In this document: piece after piece, positions 49,569 through 58,340 of the stretch | Layout: each line of letters opens with the position of its first letter | How positions within the stretch are numbered: the stretch's first letter is position 1 | Source of the DNA: Tolumonas sp008015085 | GTDB lineage: Bacteria > Pseudomonadota > Gammaproteobacteria > Enterobacterales > Aeromonadaceae | Direction of reading: 5' to 3' | Assembly (NCBI GenBank): GCA_029265125.1 | Contig: JAJUJX010000006.1 | Span: 62,001 to 126,000, forward strand | DNA length: 64,000 bases | Program-made: the position numbers and the translations under genes | The notes under the pieces: generated by a model | Told to the model about the DNA's origin: nothing | The model's database searches: none | Seen by the model: the letters and a program-made list of their open reading frames with translations, nothing else

Positions 49569-51566
49569 TCATAACTGACGGCCTAATTGCCGGATTTTCC
49601 GGGTTGCTTTGTGTCTGTCTGCGCCGGCATAGCTCGCCTGCTGATAGAGATCGGTGATCTGCCGCATGACAAGGCTGGATGGATGTTGTACCTGCTCAAG
49701 TCGCTGCAAATAGGCCAGCGGTGTTTCGCCCGGGAGGCGGGGCATGCCCTGTTTTCCCAGTTTCTGACAACAAACCAGATAGGCTCGCAGTAACGGATCT
49801 TGTTTTATGTGTTTGCGGGTGAGCCAGCTGAACACAAACGCCAGACTGATCACCACAACCAGCCCGCCAACCATGGCGAGTGCCCGCCCGAAAATAGAAC
49901 TGCCGAACAGATCTCTCAGCAATGACTCCTGCGACTGATTATTGTAGTTCAGTACCCAGCTGGTCCAGCGGTAATCAATATCGGCCATCCAGGCGTGTAA
50001 CTCAGCGAGCAGCAAAATATTGCGGTAACTGGTCAGACTGAACGGGTCACGCAGCCGGGTTTCTTCGGCCGGTAGCACCTCATCAATACTGCGACTGAGC
50101 CTGTCCGGCGCGACCATCATGGTCGGGTCAAAACGCTGCCAGTGATCATTCAGCCAGACCTCACTCCATGCGTGCGCATCGAACTGATAGACACTCAGGT
50201 AATTGCCATTAGCGTGATATTCGCCGCCCAGATAGCCGGTCACCATGCGCGCCGGGATGCCGGCTGTCCGCATCAGATAGGTAAACGCACTGGCAAAATG
50301 GGCACAAAACCCGCGGCGGCTACCGAACAGGAAATCGTCGATCTGGTTATTTCCCGCTAATACCGGCGGATTCAGCGTATAGCTGAAGCCCTGCGTGGCA
50401 AAATAGCGCATCACCGTGGTTGCGAACGCCGTATTGTCACGGTATTGCAGCCGTAGTTGTGTCACCAGCGTTTGAGTTTGCGGATTGATATTCGCCGGTA
50501 ATTGCAGATTAATTTGCCGCTGATATTCCGCCAGCTCTGTTTGTACACGGGTCTGCGGGAAATAGGTCAGCGGAAATTGTTGTTTCTGCTGCAGCACTTT
50601 GACGGCATATAACGTAATGGCCGGAGTCAGCAGGGCATCATCATTGTCTGGGCGTGAATAGTCGAGACTATACAACCAGTGCTGCTGGGTGGGCTCAGGA
50701 ATGATGCGGTAAGCGGTAGCCGGGCCACGCCAGTTGATGAAATCTTTCAGCGGGGCAGATTGGGTCAGCGGATGTTCCTGCTGCTGCAGCCAGCTACGGA
50801 TGATGGAATGGATGCGCCAGCTTTTGCCATCGAACTCTTCATGTACCAGCGCCCGCCAGTAACGGTCGTTTTCCGGTGGAATAGCACCATCAAAGCTGGC
50901 GCGGAATGCCAGGGCGCTGGAGCGGGAAAGATTGGCAATATCTCCGGGGTTTACGGTTTCGGTGAGGCCGGTGGTGGCATTTTTGATATCTGGCAGACGC
51001 CACATCGGTCCCAGATGTGGGATCAACAGAAACAGCAGAGCAGTCAGCGGCAGGCTTTGCAACACCAGCCTAACTCCGAGGCGGGATTGTGCCCGGTAAG
51101 TGCCGTTCTGATACACCGAAATCAGCGCAATGCTGTTCAGCCCGCAGACCAGCAACAGATAGAGAGTAAACACCAGCCCCTGATGGTAAATAAAGGCCAG
51201 CGCAGCCAGGAAATAGAGCGACAGAATATGCAGGCTAAGGTGACGGCGGCTGTTGAATTCGAGGAATTTCAGCGTACAGCCCAGCACCAGCAGGTTGAAC
51301 ATGGCGGGTAATAGCCCGCTGCTGCGCCAGAAGGTGATAATCAGGCCGCAGCCGGCCAGCGCAATGGTGTTTTTGAGCCAAGTAGCGGGCGGTTTGACCC
51401 GGTCGCGGGCAATCGCATAGCGCCAGCCAACAATCACCAGCGCGCACAGGTAAATCAGCGGTTGCAGTTCACCATATAATGGCAGGATTAACAGCAGATA
51501 GCTGGCAATCAGCCAGTGCAGCGTGTTGTGTCCGATGGAAAAGGAGAGGTGTTCAGTTGCTTTCAT
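49569..51566 (-). CDS. TgpA-like transglutaminase-domain membrane protein
   Basis: 665 aa. N-terminal DUF3488 membrane domain with about 6 TM helices (1-195), a periplasmic transglutaminase-like core, one further TM helix (about 550-575, ALAMVGGLVVVISLAFVFSW) and a C-terminal DUF4129-like cytoplasmic tail. The papain-like triad is visible: Cys in SRRGFCAHFASAFTYLMR, His in DAHAWSEVW, Asp in RFDPTMM. TgpA is essential in Pseudomonas aeruginosa; its substrate is unresolved. The gene overlaps the DUF58 gene by 14 bases in moxR-DUF58-tgpA. Confidence 0.95.
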   Translation of the reverse strand: MKATEHLSFSIGHNTLHWLIASYLLLILPLYGELQPLIYLCALVIVGWRYAIARDRVKPPATWLKNTIALAGCGLIITFWRSSGLLPAMFNLLVLGCTLKFLEFNSRRHLSLHILSLYFLAALAFIYHQGLVFTLYLLLVCGLNSIALISVYQNGTYRAQSRLGVRLVLQSLPLTALLFLLIPHLGPMWRLPDIKNATTGLTETVNPGDIANLSRSSALAFRASFDGAIPPENDRYWRALVHEEFDGKSWRIHSIIRSWLQQQEHPLTQSAPLKDFINWRGPATAYRIIPEPTQQHWLYSLDYSRPDNDDALLTPAITLYAVKVLQQKQQFPLTYFPQTRVQTELAEYQRQINLQLPANINPQTQTLVTQLRLQYRDNTAFATTVMRYFATQGFSYTLNPPVLAGNNQIDDFLFGSRRGFCAHFASAFTYLMRTAGIPARMVTGYLGGEYHANGNYLSVYQFDAHAWSEVWLNDHWQRFDPTMMVAPDRLSRSIDEVLPAEETRLRDPFSLTSYRNILLLAELHAWMADIDYRWTSWVLNYNNQSQESLLRDLFGSSIFGRALAMVGGLVVVISLAFVFSWLTRKHIKQDPLLRAYLVCCQKLGKQGMPRLPGETPLAYLQRLEQVQHPSSLVMRQITDLYQQASYAGADRHKATRKIRQLGRQL

Positions 51567-52524
51567 AGAGGGCCAGTGCAGTCAGACAGCGGGTTTGATG
51601 TTCAGCTCCGAAACCTGGAGCGATGCGCTGGCTGCCCAGCAGCAATCCGTATTGGGCTTGTTGTTGTTCCAGCGTCTGTACCTGAAAACAGAGTTTGGAC
51701 AGCCGTTCTTCCAGATCCAGCCCGGTGGTTTTACGCAGTTCCAGCCAGCATTGGGCTGGCACCGGCGTCATGAACTCTTTACTGACCAGCCCGCGTCCTT
51801 GCGCTACCTGCTTCCAGGCAACCTGACTGAGCGATTCGCCGGGACGATAAGGGCGCAGCCCCTGTATTTCATCCATGCCCTGCACATGTCGCTGGCTATT
51901 TTCCTGACCTGTCGGAACCGGGATGTCATCAGCCTGCAGCTGGATATCACAGCGCAGTGGCTGGGGGTAAACCAGCGCTACCTGATTGATATTCAGCAGC
52001 GTCCAGCAATTCAGCAGCCCCATCGGCCACTGGCTGTTAATTCTGAGTCGGCCCGGCCGCAGCCAGCCACGATGACTGGCAACGAACGCTACACCGAGCT
52101 GGTTTGTGGCGGTGAGTTCCGGCTGATGTTCGGCGATACCGCCCTCTGCAGAGAGTTCCAGATCATAACGCGGTCGATTGCTTTGCAGTTGCAAGGTAAA
52201 GCGCACCGACTGACCGGTGTAAGCGGGTGCGACCGGTATCACCTTGATCTGTAAGCCGCGCAAATTATGGTGACAGTGGAAAATCGAGATGATAAACAGG
52301 CTCAGTAACAGGTAGGCCAGCGCCAGCACCAGATTATTCTGGTAATTGGAACCCAGCAGAAAAATCGCGGTGGTCAGCACCAGATATATCCAGCCAGTGC
52401 GGCTGGGGAAAATAAACAGATTGCGCTGATTCAGCGTAAATTCACTGGCAGGCGGAATCCGGCGATCCAGCCACTCCGCCAGCCATTGTTGCCAGTAACG
52501 GGAAAGAGCCGATGAGCGTTTCAT
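51553..52524 (-). CDS. DUF58 family protein
   Basis: 323 aa. Two TM helices near the N-terminus (about 38-80, SRTGWIYLVLTTAIFLLGSN and LVLALAYLLLSLFIISIFHC) followed by a beta-rich region and the DUF58 core GLRPYRPGESLSQVAWKQVA. It is associated with MoxR ATPases and probably forms part of a complex in which MoxR remodels a membrane-linked VWA/DUF58 partner. Its ATG overlaps the moxR stop by 4 bases. Confidence 0.94.
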   Translation of the reverse strand: MKRSSALSRYWQQWLAEWLDRRIPPASEFTLNQRNLFIFPSRTGWIYLVLTTAIFLLGSNYQNNLVLALAYLLLSLFIISIFHCHHNLRGLQIKVIPVAPAYTGQSVRFTLQLQSNRPRYDLELSAEGGIAEHQPELTATNQLGVAFVASHRGWLRPGRLRINSQWPMGLLNCWTLLNINQVALVYPQPLRCDIQLQADDIPVPTGQENSQRHVQGMDEIQGLRPYRPGESLSQVAWKQVAQGRGLVSKEFMTPVPAQCWLELRKTTGLDLEERLSKLCFQVQTLEQQQAQYGLLLGSQRIAPGFGAEHQTRCLTALALYESN

Positions 52525-53426
52525 CGTACCGGATCAACTCTTTCCAGTAATGCCCGGCTGAAGCTGTTGCGGTTGCCCATCATGCTGCCGGTGGCATTGC
52601 GCAGCCGGTGTTCAGCGACCGGCGCAAACACACTCTGAATATCGTCGGGCAGCAGGTAATCACGCCCCGCCATAAATGCCCAGGCTTGTGCCGCTGCTAA
52701 TAGTGCGCGGCTGGCTCGCGGCGATAATGCATGCGGTGTCAGTTCACCGGAGCGGCTTTCCTGCACCAGACTGAGCAGGTAGTCCATCGCGGCATCCGAT
52801 ACCGTGACCTGACTGGCTTGCCGTTGTAGCAGCTGTAATTGCTGGGCATCCAGCAGTGGGGAGACACTCGGTGTTTCACGCTGCAGTAGCATCTGTTTCT
52901 CGGTGGCTTTGTCGGGGTAGCCCAGTTCAATCCGCATCAGAAATCGATCCAGCTGAGATTCCGGCAGTGGATAAGTACCGGCCTGATCCTGCGGGTTCTG
53001 GGTGGCGATCACGAAGAACGGTTCGGGTAGCAGGCGGGTTTCCCGCTCGATGCTGACCTGTCGTTCTGCCATGGCCTCTAGCAAGGCACTCTGGGTGCGT
53101 GGGCTGCCGCGGTTGATTTCATCGGCCAGTAACACCTGAGTAAACACCGGGCCGGGATGGAAGACAAATTCCTTCTGCTGCTCAAACACAGAGACGCCTA
53201 ACAGATCGGCAGGCAGCATGTCAGAGGTAAACTGTACTCGCTGATAATTCAGCCCCATCACAGTGGCCAAAGCATGGGCCAGCGTGGTTTTACCCATGCC
53301 GGGCAGATCTTCAATCAGCAGATGGCCTTTTGCCAGCAGACAGCAGAGAGCCAGCCGGATTTCTTCTTCCTTACCTAAAATAACCCGGTTCAGTTCAGTT
53401 AAAACGGCTTGAATGCGTGGTTGCAC
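52521..53426 (-). CDS. MoxR-type AAA+ ATPase
   Basis: About 301 aa from GTG 53426 (VQPRIQAVLTELNRVILGKE). Walker A is DLPGMGKTTLAHALA, Walker B VLLADEINRG, sensor 1 VIATQNPQDQAGTYPLPE, and the lid domain SPRASRALLAAAQAWAFMAG. The frame is open to ATG 53462, but that codon falls in the loop of a terminator hairpin and lacks an SD; GTG 53426 has AGGTG 8 bases upstream. MoxR ATPases act as chaperones for the products of the adjoining genes. Confidence 0.95.
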   Translation of the reverse strand: MQPRIQAVLTELNRVILGKEEEIRLALCCLLAKGHLLIEDLPGMGKTTLAHALATVMGLNYQRVQFTSDMLPADLLGVSVFEQQKEFVFHPGPVFTQVLLADEINRGSPRTQSALLEAMAERQVSIERETRLLPEPFFVIATQNPQDQAGTYPLPESQLDRFLMRIELGYPDKATEKQMLLQRETPSVSPLLDAQQLQLLQRQASQVTVSDAAMDYLLSLVQESRSGELTPHALSPRASRALLAAAQAWAFMAGRDYLLPDDIQSVFAPVAEHRLRNATGSMMGNRNSFSRALLERVDPVR

Positions 53427-53438
53427 GATGAGTTCACC

Positions 53439-53473
53439 TAAAATGAGAACGGGCTCCTTCATTATAGGAGCCC
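53439..53473 (-). terminator. Hairpin after the BI-1 gene
   Basis: Perfect 8-bp stem GGGCTCCT/AGGAGCCC (53451-53458 and 53466-53473), 7-nt loop, then GTTCTCATTTT on the minus strand. It lies 17 bases past the BI-1 gene stop and would limit read-through into moxR. Confidence 0.75.
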
Positions 53474-53489
53474 ATAAAACGGATCGCGG

Positions 53490-54146
53490 TTAGCGGCGGC
53501 TTAAGATGCGCAAAATACGCAGGAACAGGTTAATAATGTCGAGATAAAGCGCTGCAGCACTGTCGACCGCGTTATCCAATGTTTTGGGAATAGCATTCGC
53601 TCTGGCCCAGTCATAGCCGATATACGCACTGAAAATCAGCGCGACCACCCAATCCATCATCGGATGCGAACGGTGGAAAATAAAGACTTCGACGGCTTCA
53701 ACAATGACGGTGATCAGTAGCGAGAAGAAAAGCGCGCGGCCAATACCGAGGAAAAACGCCGGATACATACTGCCCAGTAACATCATGACAAAGGTGATTT
53801 CGCCGGTGACGCGCATAGCCTCGAGTACCAGTGCGCTGTCGTAGTGGCTGAGCACCAGGTTCAGTACCAGGCCAAAAGGCACCACGATCATGTTGTAGCC
53901 GAAGAAACTGACTAGCGGATTTTCGGAACGGTTGAGGATAAAGCTGCCTGCCATACAACACAGGAAATAGCCGATAAAGAAAATCCGCAAGTCAAACGCG
54001 TACAGACTTTCGACCGGAATGGTCACGATCATCAACCAGTTGACGAAAAAGCCCCAGCAGAGCGTCAGACCAATGGTCAGGTTGTAAAGTGAAGGACTGA
54101 TTTGTGCACCCATGACGTGAGTGCGGTTAAATACACTGGTTTCCAT
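53490..54146 (-). CDS. Bax inhibitor-1 (YccA/BI-1) family membrane protein
   Basis: 218 aa with seven hydrophobic segments. The opening RTHVMGAQISPSLYNLTIGL and the C-terminal NAVDSAAALYLDIINLFLRI plus LRILSRR resemble the bacterial BI-1 (UPF0005) family; the YDWARANAIP region corresponds to the conserved loop before the last helix. In E. coli, YccA modulates FtsH; other members conduct calcium. The role here is not established. Single gene with its own terminator. Confidence 0.92.
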   Translation of the reverse strand: METSVFNRTHVMGAQISPSLYNLTIGLTLCWGFFVNWLMIVTIPVESLYAFDLRIFFIGYFLCCMAGSFILNRSENPLVSFFGYNMIVVPFGLVLNLVLSHYDSALVLEAMRVTGEITFVMMLLGSMYPAFFLGIGRALFFSLLITVIVEAVEVFIFHRSHPMMDWVVALIFSAYIGYDWARANAIPKTLDNAVDSAAALYLDIINLFLRILRILSRR

Positions 54147-54397
54147 CTTTCTTATCCCATGAATGAATATCTTTGTACATTATGATCAGAAGGTACTCGG
54201 TTGCATAGAAAATGATTCAAATGACAATATTTTTGGCTGGTTATTTATGGAAATACGAGAAGGCGGGTAAATTGGCAATAATATGTACAAAAAAATGGGT
54301 TTAACCCTTCACCCACTGCGATCTTGCAGCGATAATGCGCGCTTTTGAACGGCCCTGTGGCCGGAAGTTTTTTACTCTGCGGACTGATCCTTACATT

Positions 54398-55297
54398 ATG
54401 CTGTCGTTTCTTCCCCGATTGTTCTTACTGGTATTCAGTGTCTCGCTGGTGATTCTGAATACAGCACTGGTCTCATTTTTCATTGGCATTCAGGCATTGC
54501 TGAAGCTGTTGATTCCGATTGCGGTGATTAATCATTATCTGACCCGTGGCTGTAATTTCATCATGTATGGCTGGCTCTGTGGTAACGCACTGATGTTGCG
54601 ACTGGTGAACCGGGTGGAATGGGAAGTACACGACACCACGAATCTGAACCCTAAAGGCTGGCATATGGTGATTTGTAATCATCAGAGCTGGGCGGATATC
54701 GTCCTGATCGGGGACATTTTCCGTAATCGTCTGCCGGTACCCAAATTCTTTCTGAAACATGACCTGCTGTATGTGCCGTTTGTTGGTCTGGCCTGCTGGG
54801 GGCTGGATATGCCGTTCATGCGTCGTTATACCCGTCAGCAGCTGCTGAAAAATCCGGAGCTGCGCGGTAAAGATGTCACTACTGCACGCGAAGCCTGTGC
54901 TAAGTTTCGTACCATTCCGACCACAGTGATCAATTTTGTCGAAGGCAGTCGGTTTACTCCGGCGAAGCGGGAAGAGACCAAATCCCCCTATCAGCATTTG
55001 CTGACACCAAAACCGGCCGGACTGGCGATGGCGATCAATGTGCTGGGTGAGCAGTTTGAGAAGATTGTGAACGTAACACTGGCGTATCCGGATAACCAGG
55101 AACGCCCGTTTTATGACATGCTGACCGGTCGAATGAAACGCATTCAGGTCTGGATTGAAGAAATTCCGGTCACAGAAATGCAGCGCGGTGACTACATGAA
55201 AGATAAACCGTTCAAACGCGGTTTCCAGCAATGGCTGATCGGTGTCTGGCAGCGTAAAGATGTCATTTTAAATAATGCTACAACAGCAGAGAAATAA
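54398..55297 (+). CDS. yihG: YihG-type 1-acyl-glycerol-3-phosphate acyltransferase
   Basis: 299 aa from ATG 54398 (MLSFLPRLFLLVFS). An N-terminal TM helix, then the PlsC-family motif I NHQSWAD (HX4D), the motif RGKDVTTAREACAKF, motif III FVEGSRFT, and motif IV-like NVTLAYPDN. Very similar overall to E. coli YihG, which contributes to phospholipid acylation. ATG 54335 is in frame but precedes the membrane anchor by 21 unremarkable residues. It is coupled to the next gene with a 2-base gap. Confidence 0.93.
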   Translation: MLSFLPRLFLLVFSVSLVILNTALVSFFIGIQALLKLLIPIAVINHYLTRGCNFIMYGWLCGNALMLRLVNRVEWEVHDTTNLNPKGWHMVICNHQSWADIVLIGDIFRNRLPVPKFFLKHDLLYVPFVGLACWGLDMPFMRRYTRQQLLKNPELRGKDVTTAREACAKFRTIPTTVINFVEGSRFTPAKREETKSPYQHLLTPKPAGLAMAINVLGEQFEKIVNVTLAYPDNQERPFYDMLTGRMKRIQVWIEEIPVTEMQRGDYMKDKPFKRGFQQWLIGVWQRKDVILNNATTAEK

Positions 55298-55299
55298 TC

Positions 55300-57309
55300 A
55301 TGCGCACAATTGACCGCTGGTTGTCAGGATTCAAACATCTGCAAAAAAAATTAATGATAAATATCTTTTTATCGTTAGTTATCATGATGGTTGTGCGTTT
55401 TTCTATTCTGATGCCATTTGTTAACGAATCATTATTTTCTCAACATAGTAATGAACTGTTTCGTGCGTTTTCTATTGGCTTTTTATATGACCTGCGGGTA
55501 AGTACGATTTTATTTCTCCCGCTTTTTCTGCTTTCCGTTGCCGCGGCAAGTCTACACAGGAAAGGTTTGTTTCCTGTATTTAATCATATATCTGCAATTA
55601 TATTGGTTGTGACTCTTTTTCTGTCCATTGCTAATTTTTATTATTGCCGGACATATGAGCGACATTTTGACACCTTTATTTTTGGTCTGTTCGAAGAAGA
55701 CACACTGGCGGTATTAAGTAATATCTGGGATGACTACCCAGTTATTACTGTCTGTCTGGCAACGGCTCTGGCTTATTATCTCTGTCTGTTTTTACAGCGG
55801 AAAATAGATACTTCATTTACTGTTAAGAAAACAGATATTCATTATCTGATTATTTTTTCCGGTGTTATTTTAATGGCGTTTGGCTATTTTATCGCCATGC
55901 GCGGCTCGGTGGGAACATTCCCTCTGCGTCGTGATTATGCCCATGTTTCTGATATTAAGTCGTTTAACATGGTGACGCCGAATGGGCTGATCGCATTACA
56001 GTGGGCGATCAAAGATCATGCTAAGCTACAAGCGGTTCCTCATGTTTCCGATGATCAGGGCGCTCGTTTATGGCAGCAGTTATCCGCGGAGACGACTCCG
56101 GATTTCAACGTGGATAAATTAATAACACATACGCCAAAAGATGCTTTTCTGGCAGAAAATAAACCCAATGTTGTTTTTGCGGTCATGGAAAGTTTTGGTT
56201 CACATCTGTTGAGCTATGATTCACCAACCCGGGATATGCTGGGCGCGCTCCGACCTCACTGGCAGCAGGATTATGTCTTTACCCGCTTTTTATCAGAGGG
56301 TAATGGCACGATGGATTCACTGGCTCGTTTCTTTATTCGTAGCCCCTTATTTGATGTTCAGTTGACACAAGCCAGGAAATATCATTTTGCGGGTGATGTT
56401 ATAACGCCTTACAAAGCAAATGGTTATAAGGTTGTTTATGCCACATCCGGCAATCTGGCCTGGCGTAATCTGGCGGAAGTATTACCCGCCATTGGCTTTG
56501 ATGAACTGGTTGATCAGAATTCATTGATGAAGCTGTATCCGGGTATTAAGGCGGACACCTGGGGCGTTGCTGACGAATATTTATTTAAGTATGTGGAGCA
56601 GCGGTTGTTACAGGCAGAACAGGACAAGCAACCTGTTTTTATCATGACCATGAGTGTGACAAACCACCCTCCATACCGTACACCTGAAAGCTATCAGCCA
56701 AGAGAGTTGCATGTTGATAAAACGATACAGTCCCGTTTTTCCAACATCCCTGAGATAAAGAACGTATTTGCTACCTATACCTATGCCAATGATGTATTGG
56801 GGCATTTTCTTTCTGACATAAAACAATCAGATGTTGGGCGGAAGACGATTATCGGTATTACCGGCGATCATAATATCCGCGGACTTGGTTATCCTGATCA
56901 AAGTGAATCCGTGATTGGTCATGCGGTACCATTTTATCTCTATGTTCCCGAACGCTATAAACGTCATGTTGTGTTTGATCCGGCCCGTGTAGGTAGTCAC
57001 AAGGATATTTTGCCGACGTTATACTCGTTGTCTCTTTCTGATACGTCTTATCTGAACATGGGATGTAACCTGCTGGCTAAAGATTTGGATCCGGTAATGT
57101 GTCAGTTTGGTTATAACACCGAGGTTGCGATTACTGCACAAGGCGCTTATTTGCCAGGTGGAAAATCGTTGGTGTTTCAGCCATGGAGTGAGACAAATTC
57201 GCTCAGTGTCCGCGAACCTCAGGTGGTGACAGGAGCGGATCGTTCAGCGGAGAAAATAGAAGCATACCGGCAATTGCTCGAGTGGCAATTATACCGGCAA
57301 ATGCAGTGA
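55300..57309 (+). CDS. LtaS-like membrane phosphoglycerol transferase (sulfatase superfamily)
   Basis: 669 aa. Five N-terminal TM helices (about 15-205) and an extracytoplasmic sulfatase-fold domain. Metal/catalytic residues: Glu297 in VVFAVMESFGSHL, nucleophile Thr337 in GNGTMDSL, and the metal site GDHNIRG. Same overall plan as lipoteichoic acid synthase and OpgB/MdoB, which move phosphoglycerol; in a Gram-negative cell periplasmic glucan or another envelope glycan is a more likely acceptor. The first 700 bases are visibly richer in A/T than the neighbours, suggesting transfer. Convergent with the MviM-like gene, 1 base apart. Confidence 0.93.
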   Translation: MRTIDRWLSGFKHLQKKLMINIFLSLVIMMVVRFSILMPFVNESLFSQHSNELFRAFSIGFLYDLRVSTILFLPLFLLSVAAASLHRKGLFPVFNHISAIILVVTLFLSIANFYYCRTYERHFDTFIFGLFEEDTLAVLSNIWDDYPVITVCLATALAYYLCLFLQRKIDTSFTVKKTDIHYLIIFSGVILMAFGYFIAMRGSVGTFPLRRDYAHVSDIKSFNMVTPNGLIALQWAIKDHAKLQAVPHVSDDQGARLWQQLSAETTPDFNVDKLITHTPKDAFLAENKPNVVFAVMESFGSHLLSYDSPTRDMLGALRPHWQQDYVFTRFLSEGNGTMDSLARFFIRSPLFDVQLTQARKYHFAGDVITPYKANGYKVVYATSGNLAWRNLAEVLPAIGFDELVDQNSLMKLYPGIKADTWGVADEYLFKYVEQRLLQAEQDKQPVFIMTMSVTNHPPYRTPESYQPRELHVDKTIQSRFSNIPEIKNVFATYTYANDVLGHFLSDIKQSDVGRKTIIGITGDHNIRGLGYPDQSESVIGHAVPFYLYVPERYKRHVVFDPARVGSHKDILPTLYSLSLSDTSYLNMGCNLLAKDLDPVMCQFGYNTEVAITAQGAYLPGGKSLVFQPWSETNSLSVREPQVVTGADRSAEKIEAYRQLLEWQLYRQMQ

Positions 57310-57310
57310 T

Positions 57311-58219
57311 TTATTCCGCCAGTAGCTTCTCCATCCAGCGCTGCGCTAGCAGCGCCTGTTCACCAGTGACCAGTGGCGTGGTCTGATTGGCGACACATTC
57401 CAGATAGTGTTCCACCATCGGCACAAAGCCGCGTAGCTCCAGAATGGTTTGCCAGCTGCCCGCGGTGGTCACACAAATCTTGCCGTCGCGTTCCTCCTCC
57501 AGCCGGTTTAGATCGCGCACCCGCATCACCGCTCCATGCGTTACAATTTCCAGTGTTTCGGCTTGTGTGCCGGCATCGCGGTGCATGGCCGTGTTGATCA
57601 GTTTATTGTCATGGCGGAAGGTGTGTCCGGCAAACACCAGCTCATCCTGAGCGGTAGTGTTTACTTGACTGGCCAGCAACGACAGATCGCCATCGCATAA
57701 CCAGAGTACGGTATCAAGCAGGTGCAGATAGTCATCGAACAGGGTGAAGCGCAACGGATTACCGATACCGTGGATACGGTGTTTTTCAAAGCGGACTGAT
57801 GCTGCACAGGGCATCTGTGCTTTGATTGTCTGGTAAAACGGGGCGAATCGACGGTTAAAACCGACCATCAGGGTGCGTTGTTGTTTCTCTGCGAGTTCAA
57901 CCAGCGATTCAGCCTGTTCCTGCGTTTCGGCCAGCGGTTTATCAATGTAGACGTGCAAGCCTTTTCGCAGCAGGTGTTCGGCTATTTCATGGTGGGTTGC
58001 GGTAGAGCTGTGAACAAAGGCGACATCGCAATTCGCAGCGAGCTCATCCAGTGAATAGAAAGAGACGATGCGGTATTGCTGGCAGAGCAGGCAGTTTTTC
58101 TGCTGATTCGGGGTGTACGCACCAACCAGTTCCCAGTGTTTTGCCTGTGACAGAATAGGCAGATAGACCTTCTGGGCGATACCGCCTAAACCAACAATTC
58201 CGACTCGAAGTTTACGCAT
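57311..58219 (-). CDS. Gfo/Idh/MocA-family oxidoreductase (MviM/YceM-like)
   Basis: 302 aa. Rossmann NAD(P) motif at the N-terminus: LRVGIVGLGGIAQKVYLPIL (G-x-G-x-x-A). The family motif HVYIDKPLAETQEQAESLVE (EKP equivalent DKP) and GFNRRFAPFY are present, with the C-terminal sheet domain thereafter. It resembles enteric MviM/YceM, whose substrate is unknown. It stands next to the KDG genes but its promoter lies across the long inverted repeat at 58259-58327, so it may or may not belong to that pathway. Confidence 0.92.
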   Translation of the reverse strand: MRKLRVGIVGLGGIAQKVYLPILSQAKHWELVGAYTPNQQKNCLLCQQYRIVSFYSLDELAANCDVAFVHSSTATHHEIAEHLLRKGLHVYIDKPLAETQEQAESLVELAEKQQRTLMVGFNRRFAPFYQTIKAQMPCAASVRFEKHRIHGIGNPLRFTLFDDYLHLLDTVLWLCDGDLSLLASQVNTTAQDELVFAGHTFRHDNKLINTAMHRDAGTQAETLEIVTHGAVMRVRDLNRLEEERDGKICVTTAGSWQTILELRGFVPMVEHYLECVANQTTPLVTGEQALLAQRWMEKLLAE

Positions 58220-58258
58220 GCTGCCCCCGTTTCTGCATTTAAAACAGCATGGTAGTAA

Positions 58259-58327
58259 TACCGGTAACAGAGAAGCAAGACTGAATATGGGGTACGGTAA
58301 ACTCAGTTTGCTTTTCTGTTACCGGTA
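58259..58327. promoter_or_regulatory. Long inverted repeat with TACCGGTA ends between kduD and the MviM-like gene
   Basis: Arms at 58259-58284 and 58303-58327 pair over about 25 bases with one mismatch and one bulge; the loop is 18 bases. Each outer end holds TACCGGTA inside (T/A)-T-ACCGGTAA-C, similar to GntR/IdnR-type (gluconate) operators. It lies just after kduD on the minus strand and just before the MviM-like start. It could be an operator pair for the latter, a kduD terminator (only a weak T-tract follows), or both. Confidence 0.65.
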
Positions 58328-58340
58328 AGACATTTTTACC

